A stretch of 62,328 nucleotides of DNA from a virus, in IMG/VR virus record IMGVR_UViG_3300028024_000186, positions 1 through 62,328 of that record; one strand, given 5' to 3'. Under the pieces are notes generated by a model. That model was given only the letters and a program-made list of their open reading frames with translations. It was not told the origin of the DNA and did not search any database. Position numbers and translations under genes: made by a program. Below, piece by piece: positions 55,801 through 62,328 of the stretch. The first letter of the stretch is position 1; each line of letters opens with the position of its first letter.

Positions 55801-58800
55801 GTGCTGCTCGGATTTTCGTCGATGACAGGGGCGCGCGCCGGGTATCTCGCCAATTACGAACAGGGCTGGAAGGGCGCCGGCGCCATCACGCCCATGAGCA
55901 TGGATCAATTCAAATCCTGGCTCAAGGAAGGCGATACCACCAAGCCACTGAATCCCAAGGTGGGTAAGCCGAAGACGGAGAAACAGGCCAGTGCGGCGCG
56001 TGCGCAAGCAAGGAAAGTCGAGACGCCCGCAACATCGGCGGTCGAGCGGCAGAAGCCCAAGACCGAGAGGCAACTGAAGGCTGAGCGAGCATATGCCGCC
56101 CTCCTTCGGGAAAGCGAGAGGGCACGTGCCGCAGGGGATACGGAGAAGCTCGGTCTTCTGGCCGAGGATCTCGCAAAGGGGCTTGAGGAACGGAACGGCG
56201 CACGCGCTGAAGCCATGAGCGAGGAATTCAGGCGAAAGGTGGAGAGGCAGGGGAATTCCGCTAAGGACAAGCCCAAGACCGAGAAGCAGGCGCGCATCGC
56301 GCGCGCGGAGGCAGGCCCGGTAGAGAGTGGAGGCAAGCCTGAAGAATCGCCGATTCTCAAGCGAACCGCCCGCCCTGGACGGATGGCCGCGGACAATCTG
56401 CGCGCCAAGTTCACTCCCATCATCAAGCAATGGACGAACGGACCCAAGGGCGGCGTCGAGATCGTCCAGTCGGTCGATGATCTACCTGGGGATCTTGTGG
56501 ACTCCCTGCGCGCGTCTGGGGCTGGCGGGGACGTGCAGGGCTTCCTCCTCCCCAAGTCAAATAAGGTCTACCTAATCGCGGATAACCTGCCTAGCACTAA
56601 GCGCGCGCAAGAGGTGCTTTTTCACGAGGTCTATGGGCACAAGGGTCTGCGATCAATTCTGTCTGGTGAGCAGTATGTATCAATGATGGACCGCATCCGT
56701 CGCGCCAATCCGAAGATTGCCGAAGCGGCAGATACTTGGTTTGCTCAGTTCGGTGGAGACGCACTCCGCGCAAACATGGCTACCGGGCAGGCATATGACG
56801 AGGCGCACCACAATGCTGAGCTATTGGCCGTAGAAGAGGCGCTGGCCGACATGGCGGCCACCGTGCCGGTAGCAGGGCCGGTGCGCAAGTTGCTCGCGGC
56901 TCTGCAGGCCGGTCTGCGAAAGATCGGCCTGCATGCCGTTGCCGACTGGATGGAGGGTAAGAGCGAGGCGGAGACGTTCGCGCTGCTGCGCGACGCGCGC
57001 GCGGCAGTGTTCGGCGTTACCCGCAGTGGGAAGATGCATGTTCTCTCCGACCGCGGTGCGATGGCGCTCTCGCGGAAGGATTCGGCGGCGGCAGATGACT
57101 ATCGCTTCGCCACCGAGGTGATGACGGAACTTGCGGCACATGACGAACTGTTCAAGTGGCCACCGAGTGGCGCCCATACCTTGGATGGAGTCTTGGCAGA
57201 TATTGACCCTACGATCAAGGTCGTGGGCGATGCAACGCGCGAGGACGAGCGCGATGAATCCGGTGCGGAGCGCCGCACGCTCGTGCGCACCAGCAACGAC
57301 CAGGATGCCTACGTCTTCGAGCGCGGCCGCGATGTGTGGCTTGATGTGAGCCGGCTGGACCCCGGTAGCGGTGGCGATGCCATCTACCAGGCGGTCGCCA
57401 ACTACGCTCTGAACGCGCGCAAGCGGTTCATCGGCGATCCTGCTGGCCTGAGCCCGGCCGCCATCGTGCGCCGGACCTATCACATGCTCGGCTCGGCGCT
57501 GCGCTTCGGCACCACCGAACATTTCCAGCCGGCGCCAGAGCAGATCAAAGGCTTGCCGGACCAGGGCATTCCTCCGCTAGAATGGAGGGGCAGCGACGCG
57601 GACAAGTTGGCCGCACTCGCAAAGAACTTTGCCGATACCCTCCACCACCTCAACCCCGAACTGCGCAATGTCCGATACGATTTTGACCGAGCTAAATTCT
57701 TTGACGGCAACGTCGAAGTGGCTCGAGGCGATCTCCCGGCGCTTGCCCCCCGAGGAAGTGGTGCGGCGCGCGCAGGGAGCCGAACGGTTGCGGCAAGCGT
57801 TGTGCTCGCAAGCCTGGCACGCGCAACGAGCAGCCAAAAATCCGGACTACTGGCACGAGCTTTACGACAGTCGGGTCAACTGGTAGCCGGGGGGCTCGGC
57901 CCGCTCTTCAGCCGCTCGACCGGCGCGCGCTGGCAGGCGCCTGACCCGACTCGGATGGATCGCCTGATCTACGAACTGCAGGACAGGCAGATCGATCTGA
58001 GGCGCGTGCAGACCGCCATTCGCGAGCAGGTCGGGAGCATCCCGGAATCGTTCGACGCCTACCAGAAGGAAGAGTCCTACCACGGGCGCGTCGCGGCACG
58101 CACCGCCCAATTTCTCCAGCGCGAACTGCGTCCCCTCATCGAGGACTTGCGCGTGCGCAAGATCAGCATGGAGGAGCTGGAGGCCTTCTTGTGGGCTCGC
58201 CACGCCCGTGAGCGCAATGCCCAGATCGCCAGCATCAACCCCGACTTCCCGGACGGCGGATCAGGCCTGACCGACCGACAGGCAGCCAGTTATTTCGCTG
58301 GCGCAGACGTGAAGGACTCCGCCGGCGAGATCATCATCAAGGGTATGGACAAGGCCAAACTGGCCGATCTCAAGGCGCTGGCCGCGCGCGTCGATACCAT
58401 GAATGCCGGCACGCAGCAGGTACTGATCCAGTACGGCCTGGAGAACCCCGATACCATCCAGGCATGGTCCAGAACGTACAAGCACTACGTGCCGCTCAAG
58501 CGCGAGGACATGGACGGGGTCACGCCAATCGGGCAGGGCTTTTCCGTCAAGGGCTCGGCCAGCAAGCGAGCAATGGGTTCCGGCCGTAGGGTGGCCGACA
58601 TCCTCGCGAACGTCGCGCTCGCGCGCGAGGCGGCGATTACTCGCGGCGAGAAGAACCGCGTCACGCTGGCGCTCTACGGCCTGGCCCTGACCAACGTCAA
58701 TCCGGGATTCTGGACCACGGACAAGCCGCCCACGGTGCAGAAGATTCATCCGACGACCGGCAAGGTCATCAAGATCCCTGACCCATCCTACCTGAGCCGG

Positions 58801-60537
58801 GATAACGTCATCGTGCTGCGCGTGCGGGGCGAAGATCGCTCGATTGCCTTCAATGAGAAGGACCCACGCGCGATGCGCATTGCGTCCTCGCTCAAGAACC
58901 TGGACGTCCAGCCCTTTGGCGAAATCATGGGCGCAGTTGCCCGGACCACGCGCTACCTGGCAGCCATCAACACCCAATATAACCCGGTCTTCGGTTTGCT
59001 CAATGCGGTGCGCGATGTCCAGGGAGCTGCGCTCAACCTGACCACGACGCCCATTTCCGACAAGCGATCCTTCGTATTGCTCAATGCGCCCGCCGCCATG
59101 CGGGCCATCTGGCAGGTGGAGCGGCACGACAACAGCGCAAGCCCGTGGGCCAAACTGTACGAGCAGCTTCAACTTGCCGGCGGTACCACGGGGTACCGGG
59201 AAATCTTCCGCACAGGCAAGGACAAGGCTGAGTCCCTGCAGAAGGAAATCGATTCCCTGGATCGCGGCGCACCGCGCAAGGCTCTCGACTACACGCTGAA
59301 CTGGCTAGACCACTACAACACGGCAATCGAAAATGCGATCCGGCTTACTGCCTTCAAGGCGGCTCTCGACAAGGGCCTGAGCGAGGAGCGCGCGGGCAGC
59401 GTTGCGAAGAACCTGACGGTCAACTTCAATCGGCGCGGGCGCATGGGCCGGGAGCTTGGCTCGCTGTACGCCTTCTTCAACGCGGCAGTGCAGGGCACCG
59501 CCCGGATGATGGAAACGCTGGACCCGCACACACGCCACGGCAAGGCGATCATCGTGGGCGGCGTATTGTTCGGCGTCATCCAGGCGCTGGTCGCCGCGGC
59601 CGCGATGGATGAGGACGACTGGGACGCCATCCCGGAATTCACGAAGCAGCGCAATTTCATCATCCCGATGGGCAAGTCCTACGCGATGATCCCGATGCCG
59701 CTGGGCTTCAACGTGCTACCGAACATCGGCCGCATCCTGACGGAGGCTGTCAGGACAGGTGGCGAGAAGTGGCGCAAGCAGTTGCCCGACCTGCTGGGCG
59801 TGCTGCTGGACAACGCCAACCCACTGGGCTCCGGCACCTTCGCGCAGATCCTGGCGCCGACTGTTGCCGACCCCATTGTCGCCCTGGCCGAGAACAAGGA
59901 CTTCACCGGGAAGGCGATTTTCAAGGAAGACCAGAATGCCATGCGCCCGAAGCCCGGCTTCCAGCGCGCCAAGGACACGGCCAGCACGGTATCGAAGGGC
60001 ATCGCCTTCGGCGCGAACTGGGCCACGGGTGGAACCGCCTATACCCCCGGGCTGGTGTCTCCTACCCCAGATCAGCTTGACTACATCTTCGGCACCGTCA
60101 CCGGCGGCCTCGGACGAGAGGTGAACAAGGTCTACCAGACGACTGAACTGATGGTGAAGGGAAAGGATGTCCCCGAGTACAAAAAGCCAATCATCGGACG
60201 CTTTTATGGCGACTTCGAGGGCGACGCCGATACCGCGGGCCGGTACTGGAATGTGGTGCGCGAGGTCAATGAGAAGCGCAACGAGTTTTCTGGCCGCATC
60301 AAGGATGGCGGCGATGCTGCCGGCTACCTGGCCAAGCATCCTGAGTTGCAGTTGTCGAAGGCTATCGACAAGTCCCAGCAAGCGATCAGCAAACTGCGCA
60401 AAACCAAGGATCAGATCGAGCAGGCGCCCGGCATGAAAGAGGCAGACCGGACGGCGGCGATGGATGCAGTCGACAAGCAGACGACCGCGGTCATGGAGTC
60501 GATCATCGATCTGGAGAAGAAGATCAAGTCAAAGTGA
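52822..60537 (+). CDS. Giant polyvalent ejection protein: SLT, InPase-like, metallopeptidase-like and LPD38-like regions
   Basis: A 2571-residue protein, presumably ejected with the genome. Residues 50-145: lytic-transglycosylase domain (GIYGQESTGG with Glu62, then GGMQVMPDTFKRI) for wall penetration. About 480-620: Ala-rich helices able to span membrane. About 909-1030: the polyvalent-protein inorganic-pyrophosphatase-like domain (HGLDITIENPRGSTRSG, GDHVDVFIGPKP). About 1050-1175: charged coil. 1268-1273: HEVYGH, a HExxxH metal-site motif. About 2040-2300: LPD38-like region (INTQYNPVFGLLNAVRDVQG) with a hydrophobic span. No helicase motifs. A 72-codon frame overlaps at 57668-57886, where this gene's own codon use becomes poor. 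Ribosome site weak. Confidence 0.85.
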   Translation: MALQDFGSLSLTNSPTGAQGKAGAPRAGGKTTPLDSATIDRIIAEEGADNIKPTALGIYGQESTGGTNAVRSIDGAEGGMQVMPDTFKRIAKPGERIDNPEDNFRVGVRYLKLMSDQFGVDPARLAVGYFSGEGNVNPSGDTPYKVDKKDGNGKYVSSYVRDVLARVGNAVVPDAKAADEPKSKPIDLSGVPAYRDFIAQPKWQELNDEQRGRARGAYFDRYLASQLPEGRRTAQREAFLARAQKFEADNKQADTYDQIKTGIAEVGGAIMRSLGSGADSSDGASVDPDALTAPTDESSKIGVMGSVRAPESASTSRAPVTQEFRAEFGRAYDAATPEQRQQMAQDGGVVGQLARERMGLADSLPSGARAVVDRAQAQLTQPVPAGTIGPIQGPAPTTGSVASGLANSLYSGAVKTRAGLRAAVADAAGSREGQEAARREVAGAQLLDSTTTPAFESPTAAGIYSGAASTLQNIPAVAAAIATRNPAIATGTMVAPMLPQQYGVYREAGATPAQAGLGAAAYAASEYLTERMPMGVLVNKFGRVGATRFIADLLAKELPSEQVATLAQDAIDQAVTQPDKTWGEYLRERPGAAYQTLLATLTQSALMGGASAGVNAVNRAAERNAAEGARDQAMNKAAAFAQPLRPKHASTAAAEQVVREMAAEAGMDTADLLPAEASPAAQPAPAGAGEAPVSAEPSAAAVAAPQTAEAAMPAAPTVASQASESPDIAEMSNAILAAEAARGEPNGSASAVPAEPVDPRGVAPDAGMGVDLAAGRAGSVQGGDDGRASAAPAGVAGADVVSGADGAADGQPALSDRYAQAVDIVRKSRSPSVAVIQRNLRTDYSTATGMLAQMERDGIVTAPNERGVRSVIEQHAPAAVLDASAHEAATSPQNDLPEPTDAQKQAGNYKMGHTTLHGLDITIENPRGSTRSGTDAGGKAWSVEMANHYGYLKRTEGADGDHVDVFIGPKPESGKVFVVDQIDPRTGNFDEHKVLLGFSSMTGARAGYLANYEQGWKGAGAITPMSMDQFKSWLKEGDTTKPLNPKVGKPKTEKQASAARAQARKVETPATSAVERQKPKTERQLKAERAYAALLRESERARAAGDTEKLGLLAEDLAKGLEERNGARAEAMSEEFRRKVERQGNSAKDKPKTEKQARIARAEAGPVESGGKPEESPILKRTARPGRMAADNLRAKFTPIIKQWTNGPKGGVEIVQSVDDLPGDLVDSLRASGAGGDVQGFLLPKSNKVYLIADNLPSTKRAQEVLFHEVYGHKGLRSILSGEQYVSMMDRIRRANPKIAEAADTWFAQFGGDALRANMATGQAYDEAHHNAELLAVEEALADMAATVPVAGPVRKLLAALQAGLRKIGLHAVADWMEGKSEAETFALLRDARAAVFGVTRSGKMHVLSDRGAMALSRKDSAAADDYRFATEVMTELAAHDELFKWPPSGAHTLDGVLADIDPTIKVVGDATREDERDESGAERRTLVRTSNDQDAYVFERGRDVWLDVSRLDPGSGGDAIYQAVANYALNARKRFIGDPAGLSPAAIVRRTYHMLGSALRFGTTEHFQPAPEQIKGLPDQGIPPLEWRGSDADKLAALAKNFADTLHHLNPELRNVRYDFDRAKFFDGNVEVARGDLPALAPRGSGAARAGSRTVAASVVLASLARATSSQKSGLLARALRQSGQLVAGGLGPLFSRSTGARWQAPDPTRMDRLIYELQDRQIDLRRVQTAIREQVGSIPESFDAYQKEESYHGRVAARTAQFLQRELRPLIEDLRVRKISMEELEAFLWARHARERNAQIASINPDFPDGGSGLTDRQAASYFAGADVKDSAGEIIIKGMDKAKLADLKALAARVDTMNAGTQQVLIQYGLENPDTIQAWSRTYKHYVPLKREDMDGVTPIGQGFSVKGSASKRAMGSGRRVADILANVALAREAAITRGEKNRVTLALYGLALTNVNPGFWTTDKPPTVQKIHPTTGKVIKIPDPSYLSRDNVIVLRVRGEDRSIAFNEKDPRAMRIASSLKNLDVQPFGEIMGAVARTTRYLAAINTQYNPVFGLLNAVRDVQGAALNLTTTPISDKRSFVLLNAPAAMRAIWQVERHDNSASPWAKLYEQLQLAGGTTGYREIFRTGKDKAESLQKEIDSLDRGAPRKALDYTLNWLDHYNTAIENAIRLTAFKAALDKGLSEERAGSVAKNLTVNFNRRGRMGRELGSLYAFFNAAVQGTARMMETLDPHTRHGKAIIVGGVLFGVIQALVAAAAMDEDDWDAIPEFTKQRNFIIPMGKSYAMIPMPLGFNVLPNIGRILTEAVRTGGEKWRKQLPDLLGVLLDNANPLGSGTFAQILAPTVADPIVALAENKDFTGKAIFKEDQNAMRPKPGFQRAKDTASTVSKGIAFGANWATGGTAYTPGLVSPTPDQLDYIFGTVTGGLGREVNKVYQTTELMVKGKDVPEYKKPIIGRFYGDFEGDADTAGRYWNVVREVNEKRNEFSGRIKDGGDAAGYLAKHPELQLSKAIDKSQQAISKLRKTKDQIEQAPGMKEADRTAAMDAVDKQTTAVMESIIDLEKKIKSK
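57668..57886 (+). CDS. Embedded ORF in +1 frame inside the giant gene
   Basis: A 72-codon frame ending in TAG at 57884. The product is a coherent helical sequence (LEAISRRLPPEEVVRRAQGA, then KNPDYWHELYDSRVNW). From about 57715 to 57886 this frame has GC at roughly four of five third positions, while the giant gene's frame drops to about half and uses repeated CGA, CTA and TTA. No ribosome site precedes ATG 57668. It is either an overprinted gene, the product of +1 frameshifting at the C6 run 57746-57751, or a sign of a past indel. Confidence 0.45.
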   Translation: MSDTILTELNSLTATSKWLEAISRRLPPEEVVRRAQGAERLRQALCSQAWHAQRAAKNPDYWHELYDSRVNW

Positions 60538-60788
60538 GGTAGTTGGTGGTCCCCATCCAGCAAGCGTGATTGTGGTTACAAAACCATCTATGCGTGCGGC
60601 GCGGGAAAGGTCTACGATTTATACCAAGTTTCGAGTGCCCTCAGTTTCGAAGTTGGTCAACCTGCTCTTAGCATTCGCAGTTATTTGACTATCCTCGTAG
60701 TAAGGGTCGTGCTTGGCACGAAACGAGGTGAGCCCCTGAGTGTTGGAGCACCCAGGGGCCCGTAGCGCAATCGGCCTAAAGGAAACCA
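60538..60788 (+). other. Non-coding right-end region with structured leader
   Basis: No supported gene in the 250 bp after the giant gene. It holds two stem-loops: TCGTGC-TTG-GCACGA (60707-60721) and GCCCCTG/CAGGGGC with a 14-base loop (60732-60759), just before the ribosome site of a 25-codon ORF. The region is lower in GC than the virion genes. No convincing promoter was identified. From 60867 to 61045 there is only the hairpin at 60881-60905. Confidence 0.5.
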
Positions 60789-60866
60789 ATGTCAGCGCTA
60801 AGCGTGATCATGTTGGCCATGATCAAGGTATGCGAAGCTGTTCTGTTGATACTCACAATTCTGTAA
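60789..60866 (+). CDS. Candidate 25-residue hydrophobic peptide
   Basis: A 25-codon frame with AAAGGA 5-6 bases before the ATG. The product is nearly all hydrophobic (MSALSVIMLAMIKVCEAVLL, then five more hydrophobic residues), long enough for one membrane helix. It has a structured 5' leader and a 3' hairpin, a layout seen for type I toxin mRNAs. No antisense promoter was found. It could be chance, as the ORF is short. Confidence 0.4.
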   Translation: MSALSVIMLAMIKVCEAVLLILTIL

Positions 60867-60880
60867 GGGAGCATCCGAGC

Positions 60881-60905
60881 CAGCCACTGCCGAGAGGCGG
60901 TGGCT
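60881..60905 (+). terminator. Stem-loop after the 25-codon ORF
   Basis: AGCCACTGCC / GGCGGTGGCT with a GAGA loop; one G-T wobble. The stem starts 16 bases after the TAA. Only CTTCG follows, so it is a weak or factor-assisted terminator. Confidence 0.45.
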
Positions 60906-61045
60906 CTTCGCACGATCTCATTCTTGGGCAGCGCCACGCTGAGGTCAAGAGTAATCGCATTTCGTTACTGGTGCGCATCGGACCGCGCCTTCTTTGTGGG
61001 TAGTCCGCAGGGTGCATGCCATCCGGCAGCGTCCCGTGCCTCCAC

Positions 61046-61417
61046 CTAGGCGGCATTGAAAAAATCGTCAAGTTCCACCGGCATGCCGCCCGGCTCATCC
61101 TGCAGCAGGCATGGCTCGCCCTTCAATTCGCGTTCCATCGCGTCAATGATATGGGGCAGCAGTCGTCTCGTGATCGGATCGTTCTGCACGACGCAGGAGT
61201 ACAGTTGACTACCGCGGCGGACGAGCGCGCGCAGGCGCGCCACCTCCCAAAGCAACGCACGCACTTCGGGGGAAGAGTTGCTCTTGAGCATAGCGCGCAA
61301 CTCGGCCGCCGTCAGTGGCTTCCGGAAAGCCTTTGCTGGGCGCTTCTGTTCCTGCTCGTTCATCTTGCCATCGAGGACAGCCTGCGCCCAGACTCTGTTG
61401 TTGCCGCGAGGGTGCAT
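61046..61417 (-). CDS. SOS-box-controlled prophage protein, antirepressor candidate
   Basis: A 123-residue basic helical protein without a recognised family: KAFRKPLTAAELRAMLKSNS, PEVRALLWEVARLRALVRRG, PITRRLLPHIIDAMERELKG and an acidic C-terminus (MPVELDDFFNAA). A consensus LexA box lies 14-33 bp upstream of ATG 61417 and covers a TATACT -10. A second start at 61363 is possible; neither has a strong ribosome site. Because both phage repressors lack an autocleavage domain, an SOS-induced antirepressor (as Tum in phage 186) would explain induction. A toxin or other SOS effector is also possible. Confidence 0.65.
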   Translation of the reverse strand: MHPRGNNRVWAQAVLDGKMNEQEQKRPAKAFRKPLTAAELRAMLKSNSSPEVRALLWEVARLRALVRRGSQLYSCVVQNDPITRRLLPHIIDAMERELKGEPCLLQDEPGGMPVELDDFFNAA

Positions 61418-61430
61418 GGCATTAGCTAGA

Positions 61431-61450
61431 TACTGTATGGATATACAGTA
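61431..61450 (-). promoter_or_regulatory. LexA (SOS) box
   Basis: TACTGTATGGATATACAGTA: perfect CTGT-N8-ACAG with flanking TA on both sides, as in the beta/gamma-proteobacterial LexA consensus. The minus-strand -10 TATACT (61447-61452) overlaps it, so LexA binding would block the 61046-61417 gene. Confidence 0.85.
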
Positions 61451-61587
61451 TAGCAAGCCCCATCCGGAACGGGCGGTACAATGGCGCGGCTGGGTGTGCG
61501 AGTCCGCTCCAGCCCGGCACACAGTCAATGATAGCTACACCATTTCCGCACCAAACTCTCATATCAATTTGATTTTAAATGAAATGA

Positions 61588-61607
61588 GAGTCCCCTCCCT
61601 CGCACCA
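61588..61607 (+). other. Candidate attR: tRNA 3'-end remnant
   Basis: GAGTCCCCTCCCTCGCACCA reads as the last part of a T loop, T stem, 3' acceptor strand, discriminator A and CCA. Upstream bases no longer fit a tRNA. This is what a phage that integrates into a tRNA 3' end leaves at the far end. The intact tRNA and attL would lie left of the window. About 280 bp (61418-61699) around it have no gene apart from the LexA box. Confidence 0.55.
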
Positions 61608-61699
61608 CCACCCATTCCGATGTAAACCACACTAAACCGCAAGACCCCCAATCTGGCGACCTGCTTCGGTTCGTCGGCCGTGCAGGGCGATCCGATGCG

Positions 61700-62104
61700 T
61701 CAGGCTTCGTGGGCCAGCGCCGCCAGTGCCGCCCGGGCGATGAAGCCGCTGCGGGTTTCATGGCGCTTCTCGACGTAGGTGTCGATCTTGTGCAGCACGA
61801 AGCGCGGCAGACTGATGTTGATGCGTTCCGGCTTGGAGTCCAGCTTGGTCACGTCAACATCGGCCAGCGCCCATACTGCGCCCGCGAACTCTTCTCTGGC
61901 CGCGAGTTCTTCGATGGACGAGCAAACGAAGTTCACCTCCTCGCCCAGCTCGACCATCGTCTCGATGTGGCTGCCGATGGCCTCTCTTGCGTTTCTGATG
62001 GCGTCCTCGATGGTGTCGCCGTAGGAGTAGCAGCCCGGCACGTCCGGAATGGTCACTCCATAGACGCTCCCATCGTCCTTATGGATTGCGATGGGAAATT
62101 CCAT
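61700..62104 (-). CDS. hicB: HicB antitoxin
   Basis: A 134-residue type II antitoxin that binds and inhibits HicA and represses the operon. The N-terminal partial RNase-H-like domain has DDGSVYGVTIPDVPGCYSYG and TIEDAIRNAREAIGSHIETM. The C-terminal ribbon-helix-helix is RINISLPRFVLHKIDTYVEK, HETRSGFIARAALAAL. AAAGGAG lies before the ATG. It is downstream of hicA on the same strand. It lies beyond the candidate attR, so it is probably chromosomal. Confidence 0.92.
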   Translation of the reverse strand: MEFPIAIHKDDGSVYGVTIPDVPGCYSYGDTIEDAIRNAREAIGSHIETMVELGEEVNFVCSSIEELAAREEFAGAVWALADVDVTKLDSKPERINISLPRFVLHKIDTYVEKRHETRSGFIARAALAALAHEA

Positions 62105-62172
62105 GTCGATACTCCTTTCTGTTGCGTTCCGACTGACCCGCGAGCCGTATTTCCGGGGGAAGAATCACCGGC

Positions 62173-62328
62173 CTACAGGCCGGCGGTCTTCAGGATGTTG
62201 CGCACCGTCCCGAGTGGCAGATTTTTTTTCGGGTGCGGCACCGTGACCAGGAGTGGCTTCGTGGGGTGTTTGAAGTGGTGATGGCTGTCTTTGGTGCGAA
62301 CCATTTTCCACCCGTCTTGCTCGAGCAT
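62173..62328 (-). CDS. hicA: HicA mRNA-interferase toxin, 5' end cut by window
   Basis: The last 51 codons of a HicA toxin, a small double-stranded-RNA-binding-fold ribonuclease that cleaves mRNA. MLEQDGWKMVRTKDSHHHFK, then HPTKPLLVTVPHPKKNLPLG and TVRNILKTAGL match the family almost throughout, including the catalytic His in the G/DSHHH segment. The family usually has about 8 more residues before LEQDGW, so the start lies beyond the edge. hicB follows after 68 bp. Confidence 0.9.
   Translation of the reverse strand: MLEQDGWKMVRTKDSHHHFKHPTKPLLVTVPHPKKNLPLGTVRNILKTAGL

Noticed and set aside
54109-56430. 773-codon minus-strand frame opposite the giant gene
   Set aside because: Same shadow effect; the plus strand encodes recognisable polyvalent domains here.
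1-62328. Complete tRNA or rRNA genes, insertion sequences or transposases
   Set aside because: No cloverleaf-compatible full tRNA, no rRNA-like stretch, and no transposase signature or terminal inverted repeats were seen; only the tRNA 3' fragment at 61588.

Overview
The window is an almost complete temperate phage (prophage) of about 61.6 kb in a GC-rich (about 60-65%) chromosome. A beta-proteobacterial host of the Burkholderiales type is the best guess. The reasons are base composition and codon use, a CTGT-N8-ACAG LexA box, and a gene set like that of Bcep22-type podoviruses: tyrosine integrase, DNA methyltransferases, N4-gp56-family capsid, P22-like large portal, and a multi-thousand-residue ejected protein carrying a transglycosylase domain. 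No tail-tube, sheath or tape-measure genes of long-tailed phages are seen, so a short-tailed (podovirus-like) virion is inferred. The left edge cuts the integrase gene. The right edge lies in flanking DNA, inside a hicA toxin gene.

Layout. (1) 1-1259: integrase (+), converging on an excisionase-like gene (-). (2) 1333-15334: one long leftward early operon in which most neighbouring genes overlap by ATGA. Read from its promoter it holds a hexapeptide-repeat protein, many small phage proteins, a coiled-coil protein, an ERF annealing protein, a YqaJ-type exonuclease, a DnaQ-type exonuclease, a large Ala/Pro-rich protein, a C5-cytosine methyltransferase, a second DNA methylase, a three-Cys Gp37/Gp68 protein, a LAGLIDADG protein and an ASCH protein. 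(3) 15385-18845: the immunity region. A leftward cI operon carries a repressor without a peptidase domain, then a lipoprotein, a membrane protein, a secreted protein, a zinc-ribbon protein and an XhlA-like protein, and ends in a terminator. A rightward cro-like gene and a second XRE repressor follow. Near-identical 16-bp operators sit in the leftward and rightward promoters, as lambda OL and OR do. (4) 18994-28231: the rightward early region, with a HNH/Ref-like protein, a ParB-like protein, an O-like replication protein with iterons inside its gene, a P-like partner, two PD-(D/E)XK nucleases, NinB and a winged-helix protein. (5) 28387-32564: a low-GC RelA/SpoT-synthetase moron, then membrane/holin-like genes, a membrane-anchored transglycosylase and overlapping spanins. 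(6) 32595-60537: packaging and virion genes: terminase small and large subunits, portal, two Ala-rich tail fibres (one with an SGNH esterase), scaffold, capsid, decoration protein, connector and tail proteins, a 2OG-oxygenase/cupin pair, and ejection proteins including a 2571-residue polyvalent protein. (7) 60538-61607: a mostly non-coding right end with a 25-residue hydrophobic ORF, an SOS-box-controlled gene on the minus strand, and a sequence resembling the 3' end of a tRNA gene (candidate attR). (8) 61700-62328: hicB and partial hicA.

How it may work. Neither repressor has a LexA/S24-type autocleavage domain, while the gene next to the right end has a consensus LexA box over its -10. The simplest model is that LexA, not RecA-driven CI cleavage, senses DNA damage, and that the right-end gene makes an antirepressor. 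The cI operon also encodes three envelope-directed proteins expressed with immunity, candidates for superinfection exclusion. The RelA/SpoT moron lies between 237-bp perfect direct repeats and is a candidate alarmone-type defence or growth-arrest gene. These three functions are inferences.
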